From Ferruginibacter sp. (GTDB taxonomy: Bacteria > Bacteroidota > Bacteroidia > Chitinophagales > Chitinophagaceae): DNA of 15,835 nt. A program made the position numbers and the translations under genes. A model generated the notes under the pieces. The model was not told the DNA's origin. It was given only the letters and a program-made list of their open reading frames with translations, and ran no database searches. Shown piece after piece: positions 1 through 8,000 of this stretch (positions within the stretch are counted from its first letter, which is position 1; every line of letters begins with the position of its first letter). The stretch lies in assembly GCA_025357775.1 (NCBI GenBank), contig JANXOQ010000411.1:1-15835 (forward strand), written 5' to 3'.

Positions 1-102
1 CACTTTTCTTTGGTAGAACTAATAAACTATTTATCAAATTAGTTAAATCCAGTTTGCATAATTAACTACGATTTACTATTTTTTATGTCTTATATTTATG
101 TT

Positions 103-620
103 ATGAATTACACAATACAATTAAGGAAAGCATAAATAATTGCATTGAAACAACTTCGTCGTACAAAAGAAAGATGGCAAAACATTACGTCGTTATTAAT
201 TTATTTGGTTTGCACATGAAAAACATCCCAAAAAAGAAATTGCAAATATGTTAGCTGTGAATATAGATACAGTTACCGATTGGTTAAAGTTGTTTAAGAA
301 AAATGAGATTCAAGGATTTTCGAAATTGCATTATGAAGGAAGACGACCTTCAAGATTAGATATGATAAAATACCACTATTAAACCACTTAAAGACTGAAC
401 CTATAAGCAAACTTTCAGAATTGCAGCATTATTAAAAACGGCTTGTGCAATAAGTATAGAATACACCTGGCTTAGTCATTATTTTAAAAAACGCTATTGC
501 TATTATAAAAAAACAAGATTGATACCTAGTAAAATACCATCGCTGGCAGTTCAACAATCTTTTATTAGATTAATAGAAGATTTATATAACTGTGCAAAAA
601 ATGATGAAAAACAAAATTTA
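103..620 (+). pseudogene. Decayed IS630-type transposase remnant (N-terminal DNA-binding part)
   Basis: Translated pieces in all three plus frames join into the DNA-binding half of an IS630-type transposase. Frame 1 starts with an ATG at 103 (MNYTIQLRKA), hits a stop at 133-135 and continues to about 204. Frame 2 (about 203-365) carries a helix-turn-helix stretch, EIANMLAVNIDTVTDWLKLF, followed by GRRPSRLD. Frame 1 resumes at about 364-415 (IPLLNHLKTEPISKL). Frame 3 from about 414 gives the winged-helix part, including EYTWLSHYFKKR and TRLIPSK. The in-frame stop and at least three frameshifts mean it cannot be expressed as one protein. The DDE catalytic half is absent; recognisable similarity fades after about 560-620. 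No terminal inverted repeat was identified, so the ends are approximate. This is known family architecture read by eye; the family call is fairly secure, the boundaries are not. Confidence 0.72.
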
Positions 621-729
621 AAAAGTTATTGGTTGCTAGTTTTTAAAAATGTTTTTATTTAAAAGTATGTTTTTAAAAATTAGTCTTTTTTTTAAAAGAA
701 GCCATACTTTTACAAAGTATGTTGCTATT

Positions 730-1140
730 ATGAAAACAGTTATACTTCAAACTTTTGATAATTATTTTTACGCCAACATTATTTTCTCTAAACTGCAAAG
801 TGAGGGAATACAATGTTATTTAAAAGATGAATATACAGTAACAATAGATCCCTTACTTAGCAATGCCATAGGTGGGATTAAATTAGCAGTTTTTGAGAAT
901 GATGTAGAAAAAGCCAGCAAATTTTTAAAAGAATATCATGATAGATATATGGAAGATGCACAATGCTCAGCATGCGGTCTTTGTTCAATAGAATTGGTTT
1001 CAATTGTGGTTGTTGAAAATATTTTTGTAAAATATATATCTCGTATTTTTCCTAATAATAATTTGCCTATAGAGCAAATGTATAAATGTAAAAGTTGTGG
1101 GTATCAAAGTAAAACGATGCCTCAAGCTGTAATTGAATAA
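730..1140 (+). CDS. DUF2007-type small protein with C-terminal zinc-ribbon cysteines
   Basis: Predicted 136-residue cytoplasmic protein. Residues 1-69 (MKTVILQTFDNYFYANIIFS onward) match the pattern of the DUF2007 family (putative signal-transducing protein), a small alpha/beta domain of unknown biochemical role. After it comes a cysteine set, C79-x2-C82-x2-C85, then about 34 residues, then C120-x2-C123, which looks like a split zinc ribbon. I chose the ATG at 730 because the DUF2007 fold begins there. The open frame extends upstream to an ATG at 649, but those 27 extra residues are Phe/Lys-rich, unlike the family, and adjoin the transposon remnant. The stop codon lies one base from the stop of the convergent ABC-F gene. 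Partner and function are unknown. The domain call is moderately sure; a zinc-binding role is inferred from cysteine spacing only. Confidence 0.7.
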   Translation: MKTVILQTFDNYFYANIIFSKLQSEGIQCYLKDEYTVTIDPLLSNAIGGIKLAVFENDVEKASKFLKEYHDRYMEDAQCSACGLCSIELVSIVVVENIFVKYISRIFPNNNLPIEQMYKCKSCGYQSKTMPQAVIE

Positions 1141-1155
1141 ATTATTCACTCAATT
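1131..1155. other. Inverted repeat spanning two back-to-back stop codons
   Basis: The plus-strand stop (1138-1140) and the minus-strand stop (1142-1144) are separated by one base and sit in a perfect palindrome, TGAATAA-A-TTATTCA (1134-1148). An alternative outer pairing is AATTGA (1131-1136) with TCAATT (1150-1155). It is GC-poor and has no clear T tract, so it is a doubtful terminator; a shared bidirectional stop for the convergent genes is possible. Confidence 0.3.
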
Positions 1156-3049
1156 CCAACCACCTCATTTCCTTCACATCCAAAGATGCAATAATTTCAT
1201 TTACCCTTGCACCTATTTTTTGTATTTCTTCGTAAGGCATGCTCTCACTCATTTTAAGCTCTAGCGTTTCCTTTTCTTTTTGCAAAGCAGGTATTTCTTT
1301 GTCTAAGTTTTCTAGTTCGCTCTTTTCTTTAAATGATAATTTTTTAGGAGTGCTAGCAGTAAATGTAGATTGTTCAACTGTCTTTGCTATAGATTTATCT
1401 TCTATACTTACCATATTCATTTTGCCATCATCTTTTCTTGTGCCTGCTTCTATTTCTTTTAAGTAGGCTCTATATTGCGTGTAGTTTCCTGGGTAATCTT
1501 TTATTACACCCTCGCCTTCAAATGCAAATAAATGCTCTACCATTCTATCCATAAAATACCGGTCGTGGCTCACTATTAAAATACAACCGGGGAAATCCAT
1601 TAAAAACTCCTCTAGTGTACGCAATGTTTGTAAATCCAAATCGTTTGTTGGCTCATCTAGTATTAAAAAATTAGGGTTTACAAACAATACACTCATTAGG
1701 TGTAAACGCCTTTTTTCACCACCACTTAGTTTGCTTAGAGGTGTAAATTGTTGTTGTGCATTAAAACCAAATTTTTCCATAAACATGCTAGCACTAAGCT
1801 TTGTTCCATCTGCTAATGGAAAATATTCTGCCATATCTTTTACATATTCAATAGCTCGTTTATCTTCCTTATACGTTAATCCCTCTTGGTTAAAATTGCC
1901 AAACACTACGGTATCACCATGTGTTATTTTACCGCTATCTGGCTCTTCTTGCTGTAAAGCAATTTTAAGAAAGGTAGATTTACCAACGCCATTTTTACCA
2001 ACGATACCTACTCGTTCGCCACGCTTAAAAGTATAATCAAACCCCTTCATAATAAGCTTATCACCATACGACTTGCTCACTTTTTTCATTTCTAAAATCT
2101 TGCCGCCGAGCCTTGTCATTTTCACTTGTAAGCTCACTTCTGCATCTTCTTTTTTCACAGAAACTCTTTCTTCAACTACAGCAAAAGCATCTTGCCTGCT
2201 CTTGCTTTTTGTTGTACGAGCCTTTGGTTGCTTTCGCATCCACTCCAGTTCTTTTCTAAAAATATTTTTATCTTTTTGAAATTCACTAGCTTCTATTTCT
2301 TGCCTCAAACTTTTTTGCTCTAAAAAATAATCGTAATCACCTTTATACACAAATAGTTTTTCTTCATCCATTTCGATTATTTCATTACACACAGTATCTA
2401 AAAAATAACGATCATGTGTTACTAATAAAATCGTCATTTTATGTGTGCCCAAAAAATCTTCCAGCCACTCTATCATGCTTACATCTAAATGGTTGGTAGG
2501 CTCATCCATTATCAGCAAACACCTACCCTCATGCAATTGCGCTTCTATGAGTGCTTGTGCTAATGCTACACGCTTGCGCTGCCCACCACTAAGTGTGTTC
2601 ATTACCGCTTCTATATCATGCAGGTTTAATTTTCCTAAAATTTGTTTTAACTCACTTTCAAAACTCCAAGCATTCAATTCTTCCATTCTCCCCATAATTT
2701 CCGAGAGCAAGTCCATGTCCTCATTGTCTTCGTCTAAATATTTTTCGTACTCACTCACCGTTTTTATTACAAGGTTATCAAGTCTTAACACATTTTCTCG
2801 AATACTTTTATCTTCCATAAAGGGTGTGTCTTGCTGTAGCATAATCACTTTTACATCTTTATGTATCCATAATGTGCCAGAATCTGCAGTTTCTAATCCT
2901 GCAAATATTTTAAGCAAAGTTGATTTTCCTGTGCCATTTCTAGCTACAAAAGCTATTTTATCTCCTTCTTCTACATGAAATGAGATATTTTTAAACAAAG
3001 TTCTTATTCCAAAACTTTTACTAATATTTTCTACCGAGGCGTAATGCAT
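1142..3049 (-). CDS. uup: ABC-F family ATPase, Uup-like
   Basis: This 635-residue soluble protein has two ABC nucleotide-binding domains and no membrane segments, the ABC-F layout. ABC-F proteins act on the ribosome (translation factors, some antibiotic protection); Uup has been linked to ribosome function and to precise transposon excision. Domain 1 has a P-loop at 36-44 (ARNGTGKST), signature LSGGQ at 153-157, Walker B and DEPTNHLD at 178-189. The interdomain linker at 265-286 contains ELEWMRKQPKARTTKSKSR, typical of Bacteroidota Uup proteins. Domain 2 has GKNGVGKST at 351-359, LSGGE at 441-445 and LILDEPTNDLD at 462-472. Residues about 570-635 are charged and heptad-like, matching the C-terminal coiled coil of Uup. 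The first P-loop glycine is alanine (A36). The start is fixed by the N-terminal SVENISKSFG strand. Family is certain; Uup rather than another ABC-F is likely. It is not an obvious part of the polysaccharide locus. Confidence 0.93.
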   Translation of the reverse strand: MHYASVENISKSFGIRTLFKNISFHVEEGDKIAFVARNGTGKSTLLKIFAGLETADSGTLWIHKDVKVIMLQQDTPFMEDKSIRENVLRLDNLVIKTVSEYEKYLDEDNEDMDLLSEIMGRMEELNAWSFESELKQILGKLNLHDIEAVMNTLSGGQRKRVALAQALIEAQLHEGRCLLIMDEPTNHLDVSMIEWLEDFLGTHKMTILLVTHDRYFLDTVCNEIIEMDEEKLFVYKGDYDYFLEQKSLRQEIEASEFQKDKNIFRKELEWMRKQPKARTTKSKSRQDAFAVVEERVSVKKEDAEVSLQVKMTRLGGKILEMKKVSKSYGDKLIMKGFDYTFKRGERVGIVGKNGVGKSTFLKIALQQEEPDSGKITHGDTVVFGNFNQEGLTYKEDKRAIEYVKDMAEYFPLADGTKLSASMFMEKFGFNAQQQFTPLSKLSGGEKRRLHLMSVLFVNPNFLILDEPTNDLDLQTLRTLEEFLMDFPGCILIVSHDRYFMDRMVEHLFAFEGEGVIKDYPGNYTQYRAYLKEIEAGTRKDDGKMNMVSIEDKSIAKTVEQSTFTASTPKKLSFKEKSELENLDKEIPALQKEKETLELKMSESMPYEEIQKIGARVNEIIASLDVKEMRWLELSE

Positions 3050-3054
3050 AACAG

Positions 3055-3062
3055 CAAAGATA
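3055..3062 (-). promoter_or_regulatory. Possible -7 promoter box of the ABC-F gene
   Basis: Read on the minus strand this is TATCTTTG, a perfect match to the Bacteroidota -7 consensus TAnnTTTG. It ends only 5 bases before the ATG at 3049, so transcription would begin at or next to the start codon (leaderless mRNA). No convincing -33 TTG was found at the usual distance. Chance matches to this box are common in AT-rich DNA. Confidence 0.35.
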
Positions 3063-3153
3063 AGTGAGGTATTTTTAGTATTAAATTTTTAAAACAACAT
3101 AACATTTTATCAAAAGATGTAATAAATGGAAAAGAAAGGTTTTTTAAACTTGC

Positions 3154-3186
3154 TTGTTAAATAAAAAAAAATTGGCAATATTTTTG
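3154..3186 (+). promoter_or_regulatory. Possible promoter of the T9SS beta-helix protein gene
   Basis: TTG at 3154-3156 and TATTTTTG at 3179-3186 (perfect TAnnTTTG) are separated by 22 bases, roughly the spacing of Bacteroidota -33/-7 promoters. The -7 box ends 26 bases before the ATG at 3213. A second weaker box, TATATTCG, lies at 3188-3195. The rest of the divergent 3050-3212 region is A/T-rich with nothing else recognisable. Confidence 0.35.
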
Positions 3187-3212
3187 GTATATTCGAATTA
3201 TAAAATTAACAT

Positions 3213-5369
3213 ATGAAACAATTTTTATCTTTTCTTTCTTTCCTTTTTGTGAGCAGTAGTATTAATGCAAGCAGTATTAAAGCTTCTCAAATACCAGGTC
3301 ACCCATATCAAGCTAGTAATGCAACAGATGCTTTTCAATCTGCGGGTTACTTTGCTGTAGATACTGTAATTATTGATTTTGTGGGCAACGGTGATTGGAT
3401 AATAAATACTACTACTTTTTTTAGCCTAACAAATAAAACATTCCTTTTTGAGAATGGGGTAAAGCTGATTGCATCAGCAGGCTATGGTTTAAATGATGAA
3501 CTTCTTAGACTAAGATTTTGCAATAATGTAAAACTTATTGGAACAAACACATTATTTAAAATGCAAAAAGCTGAATACACAACAGGAGAGTTTAGGCATT
3601 GCCTTGCAATATTGGATTGTGAAAACATAGAAGCCTCAAATTTTATAATGAAGGACTCTGGTGGCGATGGTGTTTTTATTGCAGCTTTTGCACCACCACC
3701 AGCAAAACAATATTCAGAAAATATTATTCTAAAAAATATTATTTGTGATAATAATAGAAGGCAGGGTATTTCAATAATAAGCGTACAAAATTTATTAGTA
3801 GAGCATTGCAGCTTTAAAAATACAAAAGGTACATTGCCAGAAGCTGGGCTTGATATAGAGCCAGATTTAGCTACAGAAAGAATTGTAAATGTAGAGTTTA
3901 GAAAATGTAGCTTTACAAGTAACTTTGGAAATGGCATAGCGTTAGCGTTGCTAAATTTAAGAAATACATCAGCGCCAGTAAGCGTTACTTTTAATGATTG
4001 TTACATTTCTCAAAACTCCATTACAACTAATACTGCACCCAATTCATTTTATCAAAAAGGCGAAATTTTTGCTGGCGGATCCGATGCAAATTTTGTAACT
4101 GGCACAGTAAATTTTAATAGATGCTTGGTAGAAAACAGCCAATGGAGTGCTGTTGTTGCAAGAAAAGCTGCAAACACATTTGGAGTAAACTTTAATGATT
4201 GCGTTTTTAGAAATGTATCTCAAACAAATGTAGATTATAACAACCCCATATGGTTTGAATTGGTAAGCTATGATGCAGGGAACAACATTCCATTTGGTGG
4301 AGTTAATTTTTATAACCAACTTATTGATTTTAGTAGCAACATGCCCTTTATGCAAGTGTATGGCTCCTATACTAATGATGCAAACCTTGCGAATGTAGCC
4401 GGAAATATTACTGTAAAAAATAATACCGTAAATACTAACCCTTTTTATAATTCAACAGCTAACGAACCTAGTGCAAACTATACCTATAATTTTATTGCTA
4501 ATTACCAAAGTACTAATTTAAACGTAGCAAGTACAATTGCTCCAATTAGTGAAATTGACTGTAATAAAAAAATATATACTTATACACGTACTGGTCCAAA
4601 CAATACATTGCCATTGCCTATTACATATACATTAGCTGGTACGGCTACCAACGAAAAAGATTATTTCCACATGCCTTCTTTTGCAATTATACCATCATCA
4701 ATAAATACCATAAATGATACCATTATTGCATTTAATGATGGAATTGTAGAGGTAGATGAATCAATAAATTTAACTACAAATACTGCCACAAATTATGCTA
4801 TTAATGCTGGTGGGTTTTCAACAATTTTAAAAGATGGTAAATGCCCAATTGTATTACCAGTAAAATTTATTAGCGTTAATGTAAAAAAACAAAATGCTAC
4901 CCATCTTATACAATTTACTGTAGATAATGAAGAGAATAATGTTACTTATTTTATTGAAAAAAGTATAAACGGAATTGATTTTTATAATATTGGAAAAATA
5001 GAAATTGCTTCTGCAAATACTGGATATGTAAATCATCTATTTACAGATGAAAACCCTTTTAATGGGCAAAATTTTTACAGAATAAAACAGATTGAAAACA
5101 ATAAATCTTATTTTTCAAAAACAGTAGAAATATATTTTAGTAAAAATGAAATAAGTATTTATCCAAACCCGACTAGTGGTTTTTTTAAAATTGAAAATTT
5201 TACTAAATTAAAATCAATACAGATTTATAATACAAAAGCTCAACTTGTTTTAAGTTTAAATAATAATCAAAACAACTTTAATATATCAACAATAAAAAAT
5301 GGGATATATTTTTTAAAAATTATTGATGAAAACAATATAGTTTCAAAAATACCTTTTGTAAAATTTTAA
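3213..5369 (+). CDS. Secreted beta-helix/Calx-beta protein with T9SS type A sorting domain
   Basis: 718-residue predicted cell-surface or secreted protein. Residues 1-19 look like a Sec signal peptide (Lys, then a Phe/Leu/Ser-rich core, cleavage near INAS). Residues about 75-400 show repeated short hydrophobic strands with Asn/Asp turns (for example NNVKLIGTN, GGDGVFIAAF, NLLVEHCSFKN), typical of a right-handed parallel beta-helix such as those of polysaccharide-active or adhesive proteins. Residues about 445-540 resemble a Calx-beta domain (YTRTGPNNTLPLPITYTLAG, ATNEKDY, then GIVEVDESINL). Residues 547-640 match the beta-sandwich often found before Bacteroidota sorting domains. The C-terminus from 647 (ISIYPNPTSGFFKI, ending SKIPFVKF) is a type A T9SS sorting signal. 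I see no assured catalytic residues, so lyase, hydrolase or adhesin cannot be chosen. It has its own candidate promoter and terminator and is separate from the polysaccharide operon. Confidence 0.88.
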   Translation: MKQFLSFLSFLFVSSSINASSIKASQIPGHPYQASNATDAFQSAGYFAVDTVIIDFVGNGDWIINTTTFFSLTNKTFLFENGVKLIASAGYGLNDELLRLRFCNNVKLIGTNTLFKMQKAEYTTGEFRHCLAILDCENIEASNFIMKDSGGDGVFIAAFAPPPAKQYSENIILKNIICDNNRRQGISIISVQNLLVEHCSFKNTKGTLPEAGLDIEPDLATERIVNVEFRKCSFTSNFGNGIALALLNLRNTSAPVSVTFNDCYISQNSITTNTAPNSFYQKGEIFAGGSDANFVTGTVNFNRCLVENSQWSAVVARKAANTFGVNFNDCVFRNVSQTNVDYNNPIWFELVSYDAGNNIPFGGVNFYNQLIDFSSNMPFMQVYGSYTNDANLANVAGNITVKNNTVNTNPFYNSTANEPSANYTYNFIANYQSTNLNVASTIAPISEIDCNKKIYTYTRTGPNNTLPLPITYTLAGTATNEKDYFHMPSFAIIPSSINTINDTIIAFNDGIVEVDESINLTTNTATNYAINAGGFSTILKDGKCPIVLPVKFISVNVKKQNATHLIQFTVDNEENNVTYFIEKSINGIDFYNIGKIEIASANTGYVNHLFTDENPFNGQNFYRIKQIENNKSYFSKTVEIYFSKNEISIYPNPTSGFFKIENFTKLKSIQIYNTKAQLVLSLNNNQNNFNISTIKNGIYFLKIIDENNIVSKIPFVKF

Positions 5370-5397
5370 TAAAGAATCTAATACTATTTAAATGTAT

Positions 5398-5426
5398 AAC
5401 TGACAGGGCTAAAAGCTCTGTCAGTT
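5398..5426 (+). terminator. Rho-independent-like terminator after the T9SS protein gene
   Basis: AACTGACAGGGCT (5398-5410), loop AAA (5411-5413), then AGCTCTGTCAGTT (5414-5426) form a 13-bp stem with a single G-U wobble, much more GC-rich than its surroundings. It is followed by GTATTTTG, a modest T run. It lies 29 bases after the stop at 5369 and isolates that gene from the downstream locus. The nearly symmetric stem could also work in the other direction. The rest of 5427-5619 is AT-rich intergenic DNA. Confidence 0.8.
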
Positions 5427-5591
5427 GTATTTTGAAAAACTATTTTTACATGAATACTTTTTCTAATTGAAATACTAAAAATAATTTCTGCCTTTTTGTT
5501 GTACTTAAAATTAGCTAGTTATTTTTAAATAATAATTATTGGTAAAATATTTTGCATAGATAGGCCAGTAATTTTCTGCTAATAAATAATA

Positions 5592-5599
5592 TATCTTCG
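5592..5599 (+). promoter_or_regulatory. Possible -7 box for the polysaccharide locus
   Basis: TATCTTCG matches TAnnTTTG with one mismatch and ends 20 bases before the ATG of rfbB (5620). No good -33 element was found at the expected distance. Location after a terminator and before the first gene of a long same-strand run supports a promoter here; the exact box is uncertain. Confidence 0.3.
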
Positions 5600-5619
5600 C
5601 TATTTAAAAAAGTAATAAA

Positions 5620-6669
5620 ATGAATAGCATTTTAATAACAGGTGGTGCTGGTTTTATAGGCTCCCATCTTACAAGATTATTTGTTACAAAATATCCTCAA
5701 TACAAAATTGTAAATTTAGATGCGCTTACCTATGCAGGAAATTTAGAAAACCTAACAGATGTAGAAAAAGCACCCAATTACCATTTTGTAAAGGGTAATA
5801 TTACTAATCTTTCGCTTTTACGTTCACTTTTTGAAGAACATCAATTTACAGGTGTAATACATTGTGCAGCGGAAAGCCATGTAGACCGTTCCATAACTGA
5901 CCCACTGGCATTTATTACAACCAATGTAATGGGTACTGCTGCTTTACTACAAGTGGCTAAGGAAAATTGGAAAGATAATATGGAAGGAAAAGTTTTCTAC
6001 CACATATCTACAGACGAAGTTTATGGCTCGCTTGGTCAAACCGGTTTTTTTTATGAGGACACTGCTTACAGTCCTCGCAGTCCTTACTCAGCTTCAAAAG
6101 CAAGTAGCGACCATATTGTAAGAGCATTTTACCATACTTACAATATGCCAATAAAAATAAGTAACTGTAGCAATAACTATGGACCATATCATTTTCCTGA
6201 AAAACTAATACCACTTTGTATCAATAACATTATAAACAATAAATCTCTGCCTATTTATGGCAAGGGTGAAAATGTACGAGATTGGCTTTTTGTAGAAGAT
6301 CATGCAAGGGCTATAGATGTAATTTTTCATAATGGAAAAATAGGTGAAACGTATAATATTGGCGGCCATAATGAGTGGACAAATATTGCGCTTGTAAAAG
6401 AACTTTGCAAACAAATGGATGAAAAACTAGGGAGAGAAAAAGGTGCATCAGAAAAATTAATAACCTACGTAACAGATAGAGCTGGGCATGATTTGCGCTA
6501 TGCTATAGATGCTACAAAGTTGAAAAATGAGCTAGGCTGGTTGCCATCGTTACAATTTGAAGCGGGCATAAGCAAAACAATAGATTGGTATCTACAAAAT
6601 ACTAAATGGCTAGAGGATGTTACTAGTGGAAACTATCAAAATTATTATGAAGCCCAATACAATAGCTAA
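5620..6669 (+). CDS. rfbB: dTDP-glucose 4,6-dehydratase RfbB/RmlB
   Basis: 349-residue cytoplasmic extended SDR that converts dTDP-glucose to dTDP-4-keto-6-deoxyglucose, the branch point for rhamnose, fucosamine, quinovosamine and related sugars. The NAD-binding motif GGAGFIG is at 8-14. NLDALTYAGNLENL (32-45) is diagnostic for this enzyme. The dehydratase triad T131-D132-E133 (STDEVYG) and the SDR pair Y156 and K160 (YSASK) are intact, and NYGPYHFPEKLIP follows. Length equals the usual 340-360 residues. It is the first gene of the plus-strand polysaccharide run and supplies the same pathway as rfbA, with galE between them. No rfbC or rfbD lies in the window, so the 4-keto intermediate may feed a different sugar, or those genes are elsewhere. 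Highly confident. Confidence 0.97.
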   Translation: MNSILITGGAGFIGSHLTRLFVTKYPQYKIVNLDALTYAGNLENLTDVEKAPNYHFVKGNITNLSLLRSLFEEHQFTGVIHCAAESHVDRSITDPLAFITTNVMGTAALLQVAKENWKDNMEGKVFYHISTDEVYGSLGQTGFFYEDTAYSPRSPYSASKASSDHIVRAFYHTYNMPIKISNCSNNYGPYHFPEKLIPLCINNIINNKSLPIYGKGENVRDWLFVEDHARAIDVIFHNGKIGETYNIGGHNEWTNIALVKELCKQMDEKLGREKGASEKLITYVTDRAGHDLRYAIDATKLKNELGWLPSLQFEAGISKTIDWYLQNTKWLEDVTSGNYQNYYEAQYNS

Positions 6670-6757
6670 AATTATGATAGAAATATTTGTAAGGCTTTAT
6701 TCCTAAAGATATTCAAAAATGAAATTGATATAAGGCAAGAAAAACAAAAAAGTAATT

Positions 6758-7786
6758 ATGGAAAAAGAGATAGTTTTAGTTACTGGTGGCTGCGGCTATA
6801 TTGGCTCTCATACCGTGTTAGATCTTTGGGAAAACAATTTCGATATTATTTCTGTAGATAATTTTAGTAACTCTAGCCCATTATCTAAAAATTTAGTAGA
6901 AAATATTGCTGGCAAAAAACTTATAAACTATAATATTGACCTTACTAACTTTAAAGACGTAGAAAAAATTTTTGAAGAAAATAAAATTTGTTCAATTATA
7001 CATTTTGCAGCATTTAAAAGTGTGCCAGAAAGCATCGACAATGCACTAATGTATTACGACAATAATTTGATAGGATTAATTAATTTATTGAAATTAACAG
7101 AAAAGTATAACGTAAATAATTTTGTTTTTTCATCTTCTTGCTCTGTATATGGAGATGTAAATGACTTGCCCGTAAAAGAGAGTTCAATACTTGGGCACCA
7201 AAAATCTCCCTATGGCAAAACTAAAAGAATGGGTGAAGAAATAATAAACGATGTAGCTGCCAATAGCAAATCAAATTTTATCATGCTTCGCTACTTTAAT
7301 CCAGTAGGAGCGCATAAATCTGGTAAAATTGGCGAATTGCCTTTAAATAAGCCATGTAACTTATTTCCACTAGTTACAGGTGTTGGGTATGGTAGGTTTG
7401 AAAAACTTACCGTTTTTGGAGACAAATTAAACACAAGAGATGGCACTTGTATTAGAGATTTTATACATGTAAGTGATATAGCACATGCACATACATTGGC
7501 ACTAAAAAAAATGATTGAATCTAAGAGCAATACAATATGCGAAACAATAAACTTAGGTACTGGAAAAGGAGTTACAATTTTAGAAACAATAAAAGCATTT
7601 GAAGAAATAGCAAATATAAAATTGAATGTAGAAATAGGTGAATATAGAGAAGGGGATGTTGTTGCTATATATTCTGACAACCAAAAAGCGCTTAATTTTT
7701 TGGGATGGAAGCCACAGTTTGAATTAAAAGAAATGATGCACACAGCTTGGGAATGGGAAAAAGTAAAAGATGAACTAGGGAACTAA
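6758..7786 (+). CDS. galE: UDP-glucose 4-epimerase GalE
   Basis: 342-residue cytoplasmic extended SDR interconverting UDP-glucose and UDP-galactose, possibly also the N-acetyl forms. The NAD motif GGCGYIG is present (G10, G13, G16), followed by the typical SVDNFSNSS. The catalytic serine of SSSCSVYG is S127 and the Tyr/Lys pair is Y152 and K156 (SPYGKTK). RYFNPVGAH at 178-186 and RDFIHVSDIAHAH are further GalE hallmarks. Length matches the family. At the place of E. coli Tyr299, which narrows the sugar pocket, alignment by eye of GDVVAIYSD puts I304, so use of UDP-GlcNAc/GalNAc is conceivable. It is separated from rfbB by 88 bases and from rfbA by 214 bases. In this setting it most likely supplies Gal or GalNAc for the polysaccharide. 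Confidence 0.94.
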   Translation: MEKEIVLVTGGCGYIGSHTVLDLWENNFDIISVDNFSNSSPLSKNLVENIAGKKLINYNIDLTNFKDVEKIFEENKICSIIHFAAFKSVPESIDNALMYYDNNLIGLINLLKLTEKYNVNNFVFSSSCSVYGDVNDLPVKESSILGHQKSPYGKTKRMGEEIINDVAANSKSNFIMLRYFNPVGAHKSGKIGELPLNKPCNLFPLVTGVGYGRFEKLTVFGDKLNTRDGTCIRDFIHVSDIAHAHTLALKKMIESKSNTICETINLGTGKGVTILETIKAFEEIANIKLNVEIGEYREGDVVAIYSDNQKALNFLGWKPQFELKEMMHTAWEWEKVKDELGN

Positions 7787-7954
7787 AAGAAAGGTTGTAG
7801 TAATGTTATTAGGAAATGAATTTGGTACTTTTTCACATAAACAATTAAAGAACTAGAGTTATTTAGTTAATGCCATTAATCAATTTTAAGCAAACAAAAA
7901 ACTAATAGGGTATAAGCGTTAAAAATATTCTTTCAACCCTTAAAACAATCTCCC

Positions 7955-7970
7955 CTTATCAGCGGATAAG
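7955..7970. repeat. Short inverted repeat in the galE-rfbA gap
   Basis: CTTATC (7955-7960), AGCG, GATAAG (7965-7970) form a perfect 6-bp hairpin 30 bases upstream of the rfbA ATG. There is no T tract, so it is not a standard terminator. It may be an operator or an mRNA structure, or chance. The remainder of the 214-base gap shows nothing else I can support. Confidence 0.25.
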
Positions 7971-8000
7971 ATATTCTACTACACACACAACAGTTTTTAT

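Noticed and set aside
649..729. Longer 163-residue form of the DUF2007 protein
   Set aside because: The extra N-terminal residues are low-complexity and unlike the family; the domain begins at the ATG at 730.
1239..2978. Plus-strand open frames opposite the ABC-F gene
   Set aside because: They are antisense to a well-supported gene, have no recognisable domains and look like its codon-bias shadow.
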